Notes: a model not told the origin generated them from the letters alone. DNA of 64,000 bases from Thalassia testudinum (GCA_037157565.1 JAZHRO010000003.1:39445001-39509000); one strand, 5' to 3'. Counted from the first letter of the stretch, positions 31,705-43,539 are shown. Program-made: numbers and translations.

Positions 31705-34407
31705 TGATGAGAACCTCATCATGAGCCATAACTAGCTCATTTTGACCCAATACAAAGGATAAAAGCTCCTACATATCTCAAGGAAAGGCTTAACTCAGAG
31801 AATTCTGAGTTTGAGAAGAAAACCAGTCATAAGGGGTAAAAGTGCAATTTTACCAGTATAATCTGCATACAGGGTAATTCAGGGCCCAGACACAGGTCAA
31901 AACAGCTTAATAAGAATAAAAGTGGGATGAGATGATCTAGCAAGGGCTACAGCACTTCCAAGGAACCAAATGATAACCTGTAACCTTAAAACAACCCGCT
32001 TCAATTCACAAGGTTCGGGGCAAAGTAAAAATAGAATAAACCCTCTAAAATTCATAGAAAAATAATCTCTAGGGTTTAGAACCTTCAATTTGGCCTTTAG
32101 AACCCATTTTGACCTACATTGAGAACCATGCCCAATTAATAACTTAATTTGGGTCTTTACGCAAATTGACCGGTCAAACAAGGTTTAATATGAAAATGAA
32201 ATTTACCATCAGATTCCTTAGGTCCTAATTAGTCATGTATAAAAACTTGAGCCTAAGAAGAAACCTCCTTGACCGACTTTACACTTTGGTCCTCATATAT
32301 TTACTCTTTGGCCCTCAACTTTTGAACCCTCGCATTTTGGCCCCTAACTCTCCTTCGTTCTTTGCAATCAGGTCCCTCCTGCAAAACCCTGCCAGCACCA
32401 TGCTCCGGCGACCTTGCGCGGAGCATGGCGCCGCGCAGGGTGAGGTGGAGGACCTGGCATGTATACCGGGGGTGCCCTACGTCGTCAGCCGTCGCAGGGG
32501 CACCCCCCTGGTCATTGTAGCCCCCCATACCGGCCGTGCGAACGCACGGACGGTATGGGTTCGTATTCCAACCATTCTCCGGCGAGGGAGACACGTCGTC
32601 TCCCTCCGCCTCCCTCCCTGTTTCATCCCTATAAATACCCCCCGCTGCTCCACCGACCAGGGCAGCCTGGATCTGACGGAGAAAACCCCCAGCTTTCTTC
32701 TCTTCTTTCTCCGGCAGACGCTCACCAGCTCCGGCGGCTTCCTCCCCCTCCACCTCTTCGCTCTGCCGCAATACCAGCAGCAGAGACTTCCTCCCCTGTT
32801 CTTCCCGCGCCACGCCGCACCCAGCTGGCGCCTCTCCGGCTCTCTGCTCGCCGCCGCCCCTCTCCCTGAGCATCGTCTTCTCCGGCGACAGTCGATACGA
32901 CTGTCGCCCTGTTCCTCCCCCTTCGTCCCTGCAGTTAAGTTAGAACTACTCCCCTTCTTCTCCTCTTTCTTTCCCTGCTTTCAATTTAGTCAATTAAACC
33001 CTCGACCGCTCCTGTTCACCCTCATCCTCTCCGCCTCCGACCACCCTCCGGCGAGCCGCTCCCATCACCTCAGCGACCCACACGGCTCGCCGACCACCGC
33101 AGAACCTCCGCCTCCTCACCCTGATCCTCTTCCGCCCCTCCACATCCCACCAAACACCCTCTGCAGATCCACCGAACACACCCACTTCCTCGCTCACAGT
33201 TTGACCTAGGACGACCTGTTAGCTCCATCTCGCCCCCTGCAGACCCCCTGACCACCTTCGCCGTGCCACGGCGAAGGTCCCCCGCCTGTCTGATTTGGCC
33301 GAGAGGCCGTTCTTCTGTGACCAGGTGACTCGCCCGCCGTCGCCATTACTGAGCAGGCAGAGCTCCTTCACCTGCAGCTGCAGGTACGCCTTCGCCCAGG
33401 TTCGACTCCCAGGTTGCGCAGGGAGTCTCCGCGAAACGTCCCAGGCTCACAGACGGGGCGAAAGCCGCGCGTGAAGACACGATCGCCCACTGCTCCCTCC
33501 GCGACGGGCGCTCAATTGGGGTGGGACATTTAGTCCCACCTCGGAACTTCTCGGAGGCGCGCAGACGCATAAAGGCAAAAAGTGCCTTATGCTGTCTGCC
33601 TCCTGACCACGGGGTGAGGTCCCTCTCACCCGACCCGGCCTCGTCCGTGACCACGCTCCGCGGACCTGGCCCGACCCGATTAGACTGACCTGCACTCCTC
33701 GCCCACCACGCACGCCGGTGGGCCTGGACCCGGGCCTGACCCGAACCCGATTTCCCGGTAGCTCTGGGAGAGCTTTCCGAAGAGTGGTTTCAGAGAGAAA
33801 GAGAGACGCGGGGGGGGAAGGGTAGAGTAGGTTTTGCCTCTTGACAAAAAAAAAAACTCTGAAGTGTGCAGGCCAAAGAAGAAGAAGAAGACTCGCGGAA
33901 GAAGTGCAGGCCGAAGAAGAAGGAGCTGCACTGTAGCAAATGCTCAGTTAAGTCGTCGAAGCACCGGGTCAGACGACGGAAAGACAGCAGCCAGAGCAGG
34001 AAAGAAGGCAGGCTGAAGAAGAAAGAAGAGCAACGGCCGATTGCAGAAGAAGAAGAAGGAAAGACTTAGTAGCTGAAGGCAGAAGCTCTGCAGCCATAAA
34101 GAAAAAAAGCAGGAAGAAGAAGAGAGGGTCACCACGATTGCAGAAGAAGATTATCACCGTAGCAGAAACCAAGGAAGAAGAAGAAGGAGATCTGAAGAAA
34201 GAGAAAGAAAGAAGAACATCACAACAAATTCTTTCCCTCTCTCTTTATTTTGTAAAAGAAACATGTATATCTCTAGAATACAACTTGCTCCCTGAGTTCG
34301 ACCTCGGGAACTCTTTCATTTTTCCGAGTAAAAAAATTTTTATATGAAACGTTGGTAACAACCGGCTTTACTACAACGCTATAACAAATACAAAACCGAC
34401 GTCTTCA
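31705..34407 (+). repeat. M LTR4 (complete, 2703 bp; right end of array)
   Basis: It starts TGATGAG and ends GTCTTCA at 34407. What follows is not a primer binding site but integrase coding sequence of family A, so this is the outer 3' LTR. Very few substitutions separate it from LTR3 (for example CACATCCC near 33142 and GATTTCCCGG near 33749), which indicates recent origin. Confidence 0.95.
32630..32637 (+). promoter_or_regulatory. TATA box, LTR4
   Basis: TATAAATA, same context as LTR2 and LTR3. From this terminal LTR, transcription would read out into the flanking family A sequence. Confidence 0.7.
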
Positions 34408-34656
34408 GTCTGGTTATTCAATTCTAGACTTAAGCTCTTTCCTAGCAATCTTAGATCTAAATGGAATGGCCCATTCATTATTGACCATATTTTTCCAAAT
34501 GGAGCTATTCAGATTTCTGACCCAAAGACGGGTAACACATTTAAAGTCAACAGTCAACGTCTAAAGCCTGCTATTGTCCGTACTCTTCCAGAACCCATCT
34601 CAGACACAGTTGCTCAGCCATTTTGTAACTTCTTTGGCTGGACTTCACCTAGCTAA
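34408..34656 (+). pseudogene. Integrase C-terminal fragment of family A pol
   Basis: These 82 codons are open to a TAA and begin with no start codon because the M array cut the gene. The fragment reads VWLFNSRLKLFP, then RSKWNGPF and NGAIQISD, and a conserved QRLKP near its end. This is the C-terminal DNA-binding tail of Athila-type integrase; M has [19 protein letters not shown] and NGQRLKP in the same order. The tail would bind DNA during integration, but alone it is non-functional. The junction with the M LTR is exact and no frame damage is seen, so it may have been intact when M inserted. Confidence 0.88.
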
Positions 34657-34780
34657 CGGCATTAAACTCAGTAGTTGTACATATGACACAAAGCTGATAC
34701 AAGCTTCTTATTCAGGTGACATCTTTCATACTCTACCCTTTCTTTCATGTTCTCTTTCTCAATGTGGACATTGCATCAGC

Positions 34781-34797
34781 TAGGCATGGGAGGGTGG
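34781..34797 (+). other. Internal polypurine-like motif, family A
   Basis: TAGGCATGGGAGGGTGG is preceded by GTGGACATTGCA, parallel to the motif after pol in M, B and C. Confidence 0.6.
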
Positions 34798-35196
34798 ATT
34801 CATTTTTGAATCATTTGGTCAACTTTGTGAAATTCATGTAAATTGTTTTCCTCTTCTTATTTATACAAAAAAAAAATTGAAGTAGGAAGGAATTGTTTGA
34901 CATTAAGACTTTTCAATCTTAGGAAATATTACATTAGGATCTGAACACAAAGACCCTTTAGGTCTTTGGACTTAATCGGCCCATGCATCCACTAAAATGT
35001 AGATTTGTTTTTCGAGTCCTCGCCATCTTAATTCTATTGTAATTGGAGTAAATAAGTTTGGGTGATAAGTACACGACTTATCAATCCACCCTCTGATTTG
35101 AGGGAACTTTCAGTTTTAAGCTTCTACACACTTTTTTTGAACTGACTCTTTGTTCGACGATTTTAACGGAAATTGGGTAGCTAATGAACCTTCTAT

Positions 35197-35411
35197 GGTG
35201 ATATGGCTAGCAAGTTATCATGTGTAACAGCCCATAGGTAGGTTATCCAGAGCCCAATTACTAGACCATTCTCTTTTTGCTGCCTTTAGGTAAATCTTAG
35301 ACCAGGGAAGCCACCTACTTAAAAAAAAAAAAGAAATAAGCCATACTTCATCGCATGAGTTTGGCTGGCAAGTTGTCGGTGGTAACAGCTCATCGACCGG
35401 TTGTCCAGAAC
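35197..35411 (+). repeat. Two repeated hairpin units in family A 3' region
   Basis: Two units of roughly 60 bp lie about 158 bp apart. Each has GGCT, 5 nt, GTTA/GTTG, a short loop, TAAC, AGCC/AGCT, and can fold as a hairpin (35205-35232 and 35363-35390). Both are followed by a similar GGTTATCCAGA/GGTTGTCCAGA tail. Element X has both units on the minus strand (63832-63890 and 63661-63715). The position matches the three-hairpin module of M and B, but the sequence is different. Confidence 0.6.
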
Positions 35412-35965
35412 CTAGGTCAGTAAATGAACTGAAAATTCCCAAAAACACTTCGGAAGAAGAGGAGAGGTAGAATAAACTGGGGAGATATACACATGATTCA
35501 CCCTTTTGTTGACCCCATAAAAATAAAAGTAGGGAGAAAGCTACCGGTTGTAAAGATACACCTTTAGGCAAAATTCTCTTTTTAAGGTCACCTAGAGGCA
35601 GAGAAATTCGAAGTCCATTTTAACTGTCGATCAACGAGTCTATCACATTCACAATAAAGATGCTTAGAACTTAGGGTTCTCATCAAATCTTGGGTGAGTT
35701 GAATGGCCGTAGAAAGCCACTCCTCAACCCTAAAACTTGAAAATAAAAAAATTAGAAAAGAAGAAAAAAAGAGAAAAAGAAAATTTTCTTTGAATAAGGC
35801 GAGGACTTGAGGCGGTTTGCATTTTGGCAGATACTCGGGCACTGTTGTGTCTTTGAATGTTCAGATCCTAAGTAAACATTTTTCGAATGATTGAAAATAA
35901 CTTTTGTCCAAATAATCCAACCTAATTCTTTTATAAATAGCATATAGTTTTCGCTAGGGACTAGC

Positions 35966-35985
35966 AAAAGATAGGCATGCGGGTG
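35966..35985 (+). other. 3' polypurine tract, family A
   Basis: AAAAGATAGGCATGCGGGTG directly precedes the LTR start. X has the undamaged form AGGCATGGGGGTA. Confidence 0.75.
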
Positions 35986-37640
35986 TGATGTAAACATGTT
36001 TACGCTGCATAAGATGTCTATTTATGCATGTTCTTTAGCATAGATTTGCATTGCATACTATAAATATTGCATAGCATGCATCATCTTGCATTTTGATTAG
36101 TTTGAATAAAATGGAGGTTAATTATCTCCTTTTTTGTTGAGGGATAGGGTAAATTTTTATCGGGGCCTCGAATCAAAGATCCAACCGTACAGATTTTATC
36201 AAGGCAATGATTGGGGTTCAACGACTCCAAGATTACCCTAATATGACATCTGTAGCATCAGATAGAGACTAGGGAACCTTAGAAGAACAAGGGCCAAGAT
36301 GGTGTGAATTTGCACTTCAAATGACAAATCTGACAGCATGGATGGATTCAGATCGATGATCGCAGCACTACGACGTGAAAATCAACTCAATTAGACATCC
36401 GTGGCACCATCTACATCCTCCAGAAGATGGAAGGCCAAGATGGCACCACGTGGCACCATCTCGGCTGCCCAACCATCCGCACGCATCCGCTGAAGGCCTC
36501 TGCATCAATGTTTCCCCACCATTGGATCATGATCCAACGGCTAGGATGCACCCGCGCTTAAGTTAAGCTCCCGCCCATCCACGCGCGTAGCGTAGTGGGT
36601 GAGAGCGCTTTAACGAAGTGCAGGTGAGCGTTCGAATCGCAAGAGGCAGGCGTGGGTAAGCGGGCGTAGCAATCGTCTTATTGCAATCGAATGGTCGCGA
36701 GCACTCAATAGTAGCCATGCACTATCGCACGGCCGTGCGTGACGCGCCATCAAATGCGAGCGTTGCACGATGAGGAGGTGGGCAAGGATGCATCTCAGCC
36801 ATTGGATCTCATGATCGAATGGCCGAGACTTGAAGGACGTGAGCACGCATTTCATGTGTGGGAGGTGAGCGGGCGACGCACGTCGCCCATGGCTAGGGCT
36901 TTAGCGACGGTTTTATCCGTCTCTAAAGACCCTTATTTAATGTTTTGCAATTGTAAAGACTAAATTGCCCTCACTCCTTGCAACTTTAAAAGGAGACCTT
37001 CTCCATACGAAATTTTCATCCCTTCCTTCTCTCCTCTACCTCTCAAAAGCTCAAGAGAAGCTTGTCCCACGCCCGGGATGCTCCTCGAGAGATAAAGTCA
37101 AATTTTCACTCTCATTTCGGAAGCGGATCTTGCGACGACGGCGACGTGCTACCCCTTGCTCACTCCTCCTGCCTCGACCTCCTTCTTCCTGCTCCGTCCT
37201 CCTTCGTCTAGGCAGTGTCTCATCCAACTCGTCCTCCAAGCGATCGTCGAGGGGATAACTTCTCTCTCCCATTCTTCTTTACAACTTTCTAGTGTTGAAT
37301 TCTCCTGCTTTCTAATGTAGTTAATTTCTCGCTTTCTAGTGTAATTCTTCTCTGGTTTTATTGTACAAACATTTTGAATTATTGAGTGCTTGTTTTCTCA
37401 CTCTCTCTCATTTATTCTAATTGTTATTATTGCTTCATTGTAATTACATTGCTTTACTTTTCAACAAAAACTCTAAAAGAAATATAATTATGAATATAGA
37501 TCGACGTAGCCTCCCTGAGTTCAACTTGAGATTTCTATTCCAGTACAAATTTTATTTTTCGAATACGAGTTCTAAACTTTGAAACTATGACGATAGGTTT
37601 TTCGAAACCAAATATGTTAGCATAGTAACTCGTAGTTTCA
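35986..37640 (+). repeat. Family A 3' LTR (1655 bp)
   Basis: It begins TGATGTAAACATGTTTAC, which contains the perfect palindrome GTAAACATGTTTAC, and ends at TTTCA. Both boundaries were set by comparison with the minus-strand LTR of X. The TATA box seen in X (TATAAAAG) is TTTAAAAG here (36985-36992), so the promoter is probably weakened. No credible ORF is present; the longest are about 60-100 codons and unsupported. Confidence 0.8.
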
Positions 37641-37991
37641 ACAGCCAACCAGAGACAGAGATCAGAGAAGAGAAAAAGAGAAAAGAAGCAGCACTGTAGC
37701 AGCCATATTTTTGACATCTGATTCACAAAATCAGACGTCCTTTTTTTGTGCTTTCTTTATATACATTGATAATGAGTGTTTACATTTGCATTTTTGCATT
37801 ACAACTCTGATTTTCATTGCAAATTATATTCAATTTTATAAAGTTGTGCCCTTTATTTTTAAACCCCAATTTGCTCCCTGTGTTCAACCTCAGATTTAAA
37901 ACTTCGTGTAATAAAATCTATTTGTTTTCTAGCGATTTCAACCTATACTTCGACGCATCGATTTTAAAACCTTGATCTCCTTCGCTAAACA
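37641..37991 (+). repeat. Family B 5' LTR, 3' end only
   Basis: About 350 bp ending at ACA, followed by TTT and a primer binding site. The CTCCCTGTGTTCAACCTC segment corresponds to CTCCCTGAGTTCGACCTC near the M LTR end. The rest of this LTR should lie beyond the 5' end of element A, outside the window. Confidence 0.75.
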
Positions 37992-37994
37992 TTT

Positions 37995-38012
37995 TGGCAC
38001 CATCGTCGTGGA
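37995..38012 (+). other. Degenerate primer binding site, family B
   Basis: TGGCACCATCGTCGTGGA aligns with the tRNA-Asp primer site of M with several mismatches and the same downstream GCAACGG, consistent with age. Confidence 0.75.
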
Positions 38013-38948
38013 GCAACGGGCGAATAAGAAATCTTGATCACAATTTCTGATTTGGTACTAACTTGATACATATCTTTTGTTGTGATTGTTTCAAGGGAGA
38101 AGATTCAAAAGAAGATGGCCGCACAACAAGCACACCCGAGGTAGGTAATCTTTGATTAGACCTTTCTCTTAATCCCCTCCTTCTGAAAAGGAAAAACAAG
38201 ATAAAAATCAATTAGGGCTACTTGCTTTCCATCTTTAGCTAAGTCACCAAAGTTGTCCGATTTTGATTTCAACAACAAATATTGACTTGTGTATCCATTT
38301 AAGGTAACTAGGGCTACCACCTTCTTGATTGAGCCCTAGAAACCATATTTTTGGCAACTAAATTGGACCAAATTCGAGCCAAATTAAGGATTCAAATTTA
38401 GGATTTTGGAGACACATCTTTCTAAGCAAAGAATCAACTATTCCAAAAAGAGGTGTGCCTAAGCATTGCTTGAGAAGACTTATTCAAGAGAAACCCTGAA
38501 ATTCAAGTGCTTAATTTCACTTGAATCCTAAAAGAGAGGACCTAAAGCTTCTCAAAGGACAAATAGGTGAAGTTGACCTCTTGTTGGGTCAACCAACCAT
38601 GAAATTAGGTCACTTTTGCCCTCAATACATCTAAAGTCTAAGTGAAATCCTAAGCACCTTTGCTCTTAAATAAAAGTTGTAGACTTAAGAGGTCAAAGTT
38701 CCCATTGTGGTTTACCTAGAATCTCAGTGACAAGAGAGGTCGGGTGGGGGAAACCCTGTAACTCATGGGGACGCTCTACCATGTAGGGGTCTTTACAGGA
38801 CTCTCCCTCTCTAGCTACCAAAGTATTTCTCAGGTGGACGACTTTCTGATTAAGGTGTATCATCCGCCTCGAACCTCTATAGTCATCCAAATTTTTGGGT
38901 GTCTTGATTGGGTCCAGCACATTCTACTCTTGTCCAAACCATCGGTGC
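38013..38948 (+). other. Untranslated leader, family B
   Basis: It is homologous to the M leader. Conservation is patchy up to about 38680, then high from about 38690 to 38950, including GACAAGAGAGGTCGGGTGGG and the hairpin CTCTAC-CAT-GTAGGG (38774-38788). The M 52-bp intron candidate is not clearly preserved. Confidence 0.65.
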
Positions 38949-40832
38949 ATGTTCGGAAGGAGGTCCTTAAGACCATCCTTAAGACCTCCTTTAATGATTC
39001 ACTCCCGCCAAGGCCAAGCCTCGATGTCCGTGCTTGTGCAGCAACCCCACCACATGGACATCTCCTCTGATTCATCAGAACCAAATTCTCCTTCCATCAT
39101 CATGTCACAACTAGTAGAAGAGGAGAACAATCTTGGAAACCAACTCCAGCGCCTGAATGATATATTTCAAGCCTTTATCAACCCGCCGTAGCATCTTATG
39201 ATGCGAGATCACAATAATCCCGCTGCGGTGGCGATCGATCCTCGAGTCCAAATCCCAGCTGGAGGTCCTTATTCTGAACTCAAACCAAACATGATTCATG
39301 CTATTCCAAAGTTTCATTAGCTTAATTCTGATGATCCCTTCCAGCACATCAAATAACTTAAACATTTGGCCAAAACCTTCGGGTCGGATGCCCAAAATCG
39401 GGATATTCTTCTTATGAAGATGTTTTCCTTCTCTCTCATGGACAAGGCAGCTCATTGGTATCAGACTGAAACATGTCCAATCAACACGTGTGTTGAACTG
39501 CAATCTGAATTCTTGAAAAAGTTCTTCCTAGTTGGTCGGACGAATGCCTTACGCCACGAAATCACACACTTCACCCAACAATCTAGAGAACCTCTTCATG
39601 AAGCATGGGACCGTTTCTTGGATCTCATGTGAAAGTGCCCCCATCACAGAGTTCCTAAATGGGAACAAGTCTAATCTTTTTACCAAGGACTCCATGAAGA
39701 CATCTGCTTATTTGTCAATGCAACCTGCGGAGGAAATATCATGGGTAAACACAAAGACACTGTGTGGGAGATTCTTAAGAATATGTGCGAGAACTCCATC
39801 AATAATGACTCCATGGGCTTATTTGACCAGACGAATGCCTACGCATCGACAAATGCGAGGGGAGCACAAGAGACATAGGGCCTATCCCCATCCGTCGACT
39901 TGGAACTGATGGCCAGTCGGTTGGACAAGGTGTCTATCATTGAGAACAAGGTGGATGAGCTGATTCAACATCTACAGTGAGCCACCTCTGCACAAAACCC
40001 ATTTGCACAGCCACCTCTTGGGAGGGAAGCTGTGCATAACATGTATCACCGATCTCCTCAGAGGATGGACCCGTATCCACCCCCGTCTGACTCTAGGATC
40101 GGAGGAAACTCTGATCCAACATACTCTAGTTGGGGGAACTCTGAACCCTTGTACTCTGACTTTCCTGAGGTTCGTCTAACCTGCGAGGACCTTAACTCCA
40201 TCCAGAATGACCCATTCTCTAATGCCTATAAACCTGGATGGCGGAATCATCCCAACTTCCTGTGGGCAGGAAATAATTAGAATTAAAGACCACCTTATCA
40301 ACCCCGTCCACAAGCTCCTCGTCCATATCAGCGGCCTCAGCCTTGGCCCAACCCCACCTATCAATCTGGGCCAACCCAAATAAATTAGATGACTCTTATC
40401 CTTCAGACCCTGGCTGACATTTAGAAGACGAATGCAGCTATGCAAAAATAGCACAAGGATGAGATCACAGAGGTTCACAATCAACTCGCCCAGATGGTGA
40501 ATTTCTGCCAACCTAGCACAATCCCTTTGCAACCTCTGCCGAATCAAAATAACATGCTGAACCAGAGGCGCATTATAAACCCAAATCCAGGCCAAGCCCT
40601 AATGATTTATCAGGCCCCTTTTGTTCCATCACCCGATGGGATGGAAGTTTCAACATCGTATGCAGGATTTCAGCAACAGCCACCTATTTTACCAACCCGA
40701 ACCAAAACCAGGTAGGACTAAATTCTGTAATAACACGTAGTGGAAAAGCAATACAAGACCCACCTTATCCAAGCCACTTTCAGCCTGGTAGTAACCCAAA
40801 CCCTAGGATAATTATCCAGGACACCCTTGCCC
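38949..40832 (+). pseudogene. gag: Decayed gag of family B (5' half of gag-pol)
   Basis: It starts at an ATG matching the M start (MFGRRSLRP versus MYGRRSLRP). The capsid region is recognisable in open pieces: [25 protein letters not shown] at 39366-39632, then fragments to 40280 carrying [13 protein letters not shown], then 40494-40715. Many stops interrupt it, including TAG after NPP near 39189 and a TGA near 39630. As in M, no CCHC zinc knuckle is seen. The coding sequence is cut at 40832 by element C and resumes at 54020. It cannot make capsid protein. Confidence 0.88.
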
Positions 40833-41725
40833 TGATGTGAAATATGCATGGTTTGCAAAGGTGGGTTTTTAATGTCATTGTAACACGCTAATTCGCATAC
40901 GCTTTTAAATTTATATCCTAGATAGGGGAGTATCCAAGGCCATCCAAGGAGGCAAAAATTGCAATTCAATTCTCTTGCTAGAAATACATCTCAACTTTCT
41001 TTTTGGTATTTTAAATATATATATATATATTTTTGAAATAATATGGGCAAAGTGCGAATTGTAGCGGAAAGTACTAACACCTATAATTACTTAAGTAAAA
41101 CTTAAGAGATAGATATATCCTCTTCCTAAGCTCACTCTAGGCAAGTGGAGGCCTAGAGTAATTAGGAAGAAGAGGTGAAACAAGTGCTTGAACCAAAACA
41201 ACAATTGCACTAGAAAGTAAAAAGAAGGCAATTTGATTATCTAGAATTTGTGTTCTTTTCCAAGACAAGTAGAGTAATGCTTCTACTAGAAATGAAAAAA
41301 ATCTAAAAGCAATAATGGAAACACAAATCCTCTTGCGAATTTGATGAAGAAGGGAGCCTTCTTGCTCCATGCCTAGCAGCTCCTTGGGTTGAAAAGAGGA
41401 CCTCCTTCTTCTCCTTCCTTGAGAGCTCCTCCATGGTTGATTCTACCACCTTCAATGCTCTCCTCCAAGGGGTGGGCGTGCACCACCCTCAAAAGCTCCT
41501 ACAAGGTGGCATCGACCAACTTCAAGATCTCCTCCAAAAGATCTTCCTTTCCTGGCTTCTCCTTTGGCTGGTGTGGCTCAAGAGAGAAGGGAAGAGGGGA
41601 AGGCACCAAAGGGACAGGATATTCCTTAAATCTTCTTCTTCTTCTCTCTTGGGCGTGGGCTCTAAGTGGAATATGAGAGTGAATTTGCTAGCAAAGGATG
41701 ATTTCAATGGCGGTGGGTAGTGGTC

Positions 41726-41733
41726 TTTTTATA
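41726..41733 (-). promoter_or_regulatory. TATA box, C left LTR
   Basis: TATAAAAA on the minus strand. The equivalent in the right LTR reads TATGAAAA (about 52698-52708), so the element's own 5' LTR promoter looks damaged. Confidence 0.55.
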
Positions 41734-42176
41734 GGGTAGGATGAGGGGTTAAGGTGCCTCTTGAAATGGAGGGCAAAGATGTAAGGATGAAGGTGGTTAG
41801 ATGATCCTAGGGTTAAGGGTTGTTGGCACCTCCTAAGGGGTGTAAGGGGATAGTTAGTGTTGGTCAAGAGGCACCTAAAAGTGGCGCCAACCATGGAGTG
41901 GTGCCATGGGTTGGTGCCAACTTTGAGATTTCTAGAAGGTGGGATTATGTGGAGGGTGGAGATTGGTTTAAGGAGAGATGTGTCATGGAGATGAAGGGGC
42001 TTTTTGGAGAGAAAAGTGGCGCCAAGAAGGGGGTAGTTAGGGTGATTTTGGCACCACTTTTAGGTGTCTTTTGGAGGTGGTGCGTAGGCTATGTTGGCGC
42101 CAAGTAGGTTTAGCTTATGTGGAGCATAGGTGGAGCTAGTTGGTGGAGTTGTTAGGTAGGGTTTTTGGGTGGTACA

Positions 42177-42870
42177 AGCCGAGGAAGCTAGAGCATAGCT
42201 AAGCTAAGCTAAGCTAACCTAAGCTAAGCTAGCTTAGCTAATGGAGGAGTAAAGGAGGAGGTGTTAGAGCTAGGGTTTGGAGGGAGGATCTGGTTCTGAA
42301 GAATCTGGAGCTGAAGTGGAGCAGGCAGCTACTGAAGAGGTCAACATGGGGCTACTCTAGCCGGCCTAGCTTGCTAGTCCTTTGCTAGCTACTAAGCCAA
42401 GCTAAAGTGAGCTGGCTTCTATTGAATGGAGCTGAGGTTGGTTGGGTTTGGTGCTCCCGGGGAGGATTGAGCTGGTTGAGACAGCTAAGGCAGCTTAGCT
42501 CAATTAGCTTGAGCTAAGCTGGGTTCCCGGGCGCTGGACTTGAGCTTCTTGAGCTGGGATGAGTTCTTCTTTAGCTAGCTAGAGTTTAGTGGAGCTGGAT
42601 GTAGTTGGATCTAAGCTGGGGTGAACTCTAGTCAACTCAGCTGAGCTAGCTAGAGCTCCCTGTGGACTATTGGGAGCTGAGATGAGCTGGACTCAGCTAG
42701 GTTGTGCTGGATCGAAGCTGACCTATGCTAGGGTGAGCAAAGATGAGCTCTCTTGAGCTTACATTTAGCTGAGATTAGCTGAATGGAGCTGTGATGAGCT
42801 TACCCTAGTCCACGTGAGCTAGGTTCCAACTATGGTGAGCTGGATCAAGCAGAGTTCCAGCTAGTCTGAG
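42177..42870. repeat. AGCT-rich low-complexity block, C left LTR
   Basis: It is dense in AGCTAAGCT, GAGCTGAGCTAGCT and related words. AGCT is self-complementary, so the block is palindrome-rich on both strands. The same block with different word counts lies in the right LTR (about 53155-53810). Confidence 0.8.
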
Positions 42871-43094
42871 CTCCTTCTTCACCAATTGCCTTCTTGAGTG
42901 CAAGGGTTTTTGGGATCTGTATATCTATCCATCCTTAACACTCACAAAAACACATTAAAACAACAAAAGAAAATGCAATGCATGCCTAACCTAGTTAATG
43001 CCTAAATGCAGCCTAAAAACCTGTTTGCGGAGTAAAATCATAAGAGCTAGTTTTGTTTTAGTGCATAAGAATGATGATAAACTTGCGTTTATCA

Positions 43095-43120
43095 CACCCC
43101 CATGCTTATCTTTTGCTAGT
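43095..43120 (-). other. 3' polypurine tract, family C
   Basis: On the minus strand, AGCAAAAGATAAGCATGGGG followed by GTG abuts the TG of the 3' LTR. Another AAGCATGGGGG motif lies at about 43491-43510. Confidence 0.8.
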
Positions 43121-43539
43121 CTCTTAGCAAAACTTCAAATTTTTTCGAAAATGAAATATTTAGGAAATCTAATTTTTTTCGACTTTTGAGAAAAAGATTA
43201 AGGGACCTTGGTTGATCTAAGCACAGAAGGTACGGGATTTGTTAAAGATAAACATTGGGATATGTTTTTGGATCCAACCATTAGCCAAAACGGGATCAAT
43301 ATATCCTCCAGAAAATTCACGCCTTAACGCCTTGTTAATTTAGATGACTTGAAATTTTTATTTTTAGGATTTTTCTAGCTCATGAATTTGATTCACAACT
43401 TGCAAGATCTTTTAAAACCTTCTATTCGTGCCTGTGAAAAGCCAACATTTAGAAAGGCATGTTAATTTATTTATTATTACTTTTTTTTTCTCCCCCATGC
43501 TTATTTTTAGCTTAGTCTTACAACAGATGTGTCAGGATC

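Larger units (their letters stand above)
1..34407 (+). mobile_element. Tandem array of three Athila-type Ty3/gypsy elements (family M)
   Basis: Four near-identical LTRs alternate with three internal regions, and neighbouring units share one LTR. The sequence at position 1 recurs at 10891 and again one period (10889 bp) later. Each internal region begins with a tRNA-Asp primer binding site and ends with a purine tract, so all units point the same way. Internal lengths are 8187, 8186 and 8186 bp; two homopolymer deletions in copy 2 and poly-A length changes account for the differences. Private substitutions in every copy argue against an assembly duplication. The array may continue left of the window. 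On the right it ends at CA (34407) inside another element's integrase, so the predicted 5-bp target duplication is GTCTG. Confidence 0.95.
34657..35985 (+). other. 3' untranslated region of family A
   Basis: No credible ORF is present. It holds an internal purine motif (34781-34797), short poly-A stretches, two repeated hairpin units (35197-35256 and 35355-35411) and the final polypurine tract. The right part is homologous to the minus-strand element X (63076-64000). Confidence 0.75.
34408..37640 (+). mobile_element. 3' fragment of an Athila-type element (family A)
   Basis: It consists of the integrase C-terminus, a 3' untranslated region, a polypurine tract and a 1655-bp LTR. The M array interrupts it in the integrase, and its 5' portion should lie left of the array. 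Its LTR ends at 37640 inside what reads as the 5' LTR of B, so it was itself inserted into B. A minus-strand relative (X) lies at 61385-64000. Confidence 0.85.
40833..43094 (-). repeat. Family C 3' LTR (left copy, 2262 bp)
   Basis: On the minus strand it begins TGATAAACGCAAGTTTATC, a palindrome at the terminus, and ends in CA at 40833. It contains a TATA box (41726-41733), recurring TGGCGCCA palindromes, an inverted repeat of about 22 bp (around 41871 and 42046) and a 700-bp AGCT-rich block (about 42177-42870). Small ORFs at 41389-41720 are shared with the other LTR only as part of LTR homology. Confidence 0.9.

Noticed and set aside
36739..36963. Short ORFs in the A and X LTRs (36375-37258, 61900-62693)
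   Set aside because: No frame is conserved between the two LTRs, and none shows a recognisable domain.
41389..41720. 95-codon ORFs in the C left LTR, with a similar 79-codon ORF at 52411 in the right LTR
   Set aside because: They match only because the LTRs are homologous. The stretch is built from CTCCAAGGTGG-type repeats and lies on the strand opposite to the element's genes.
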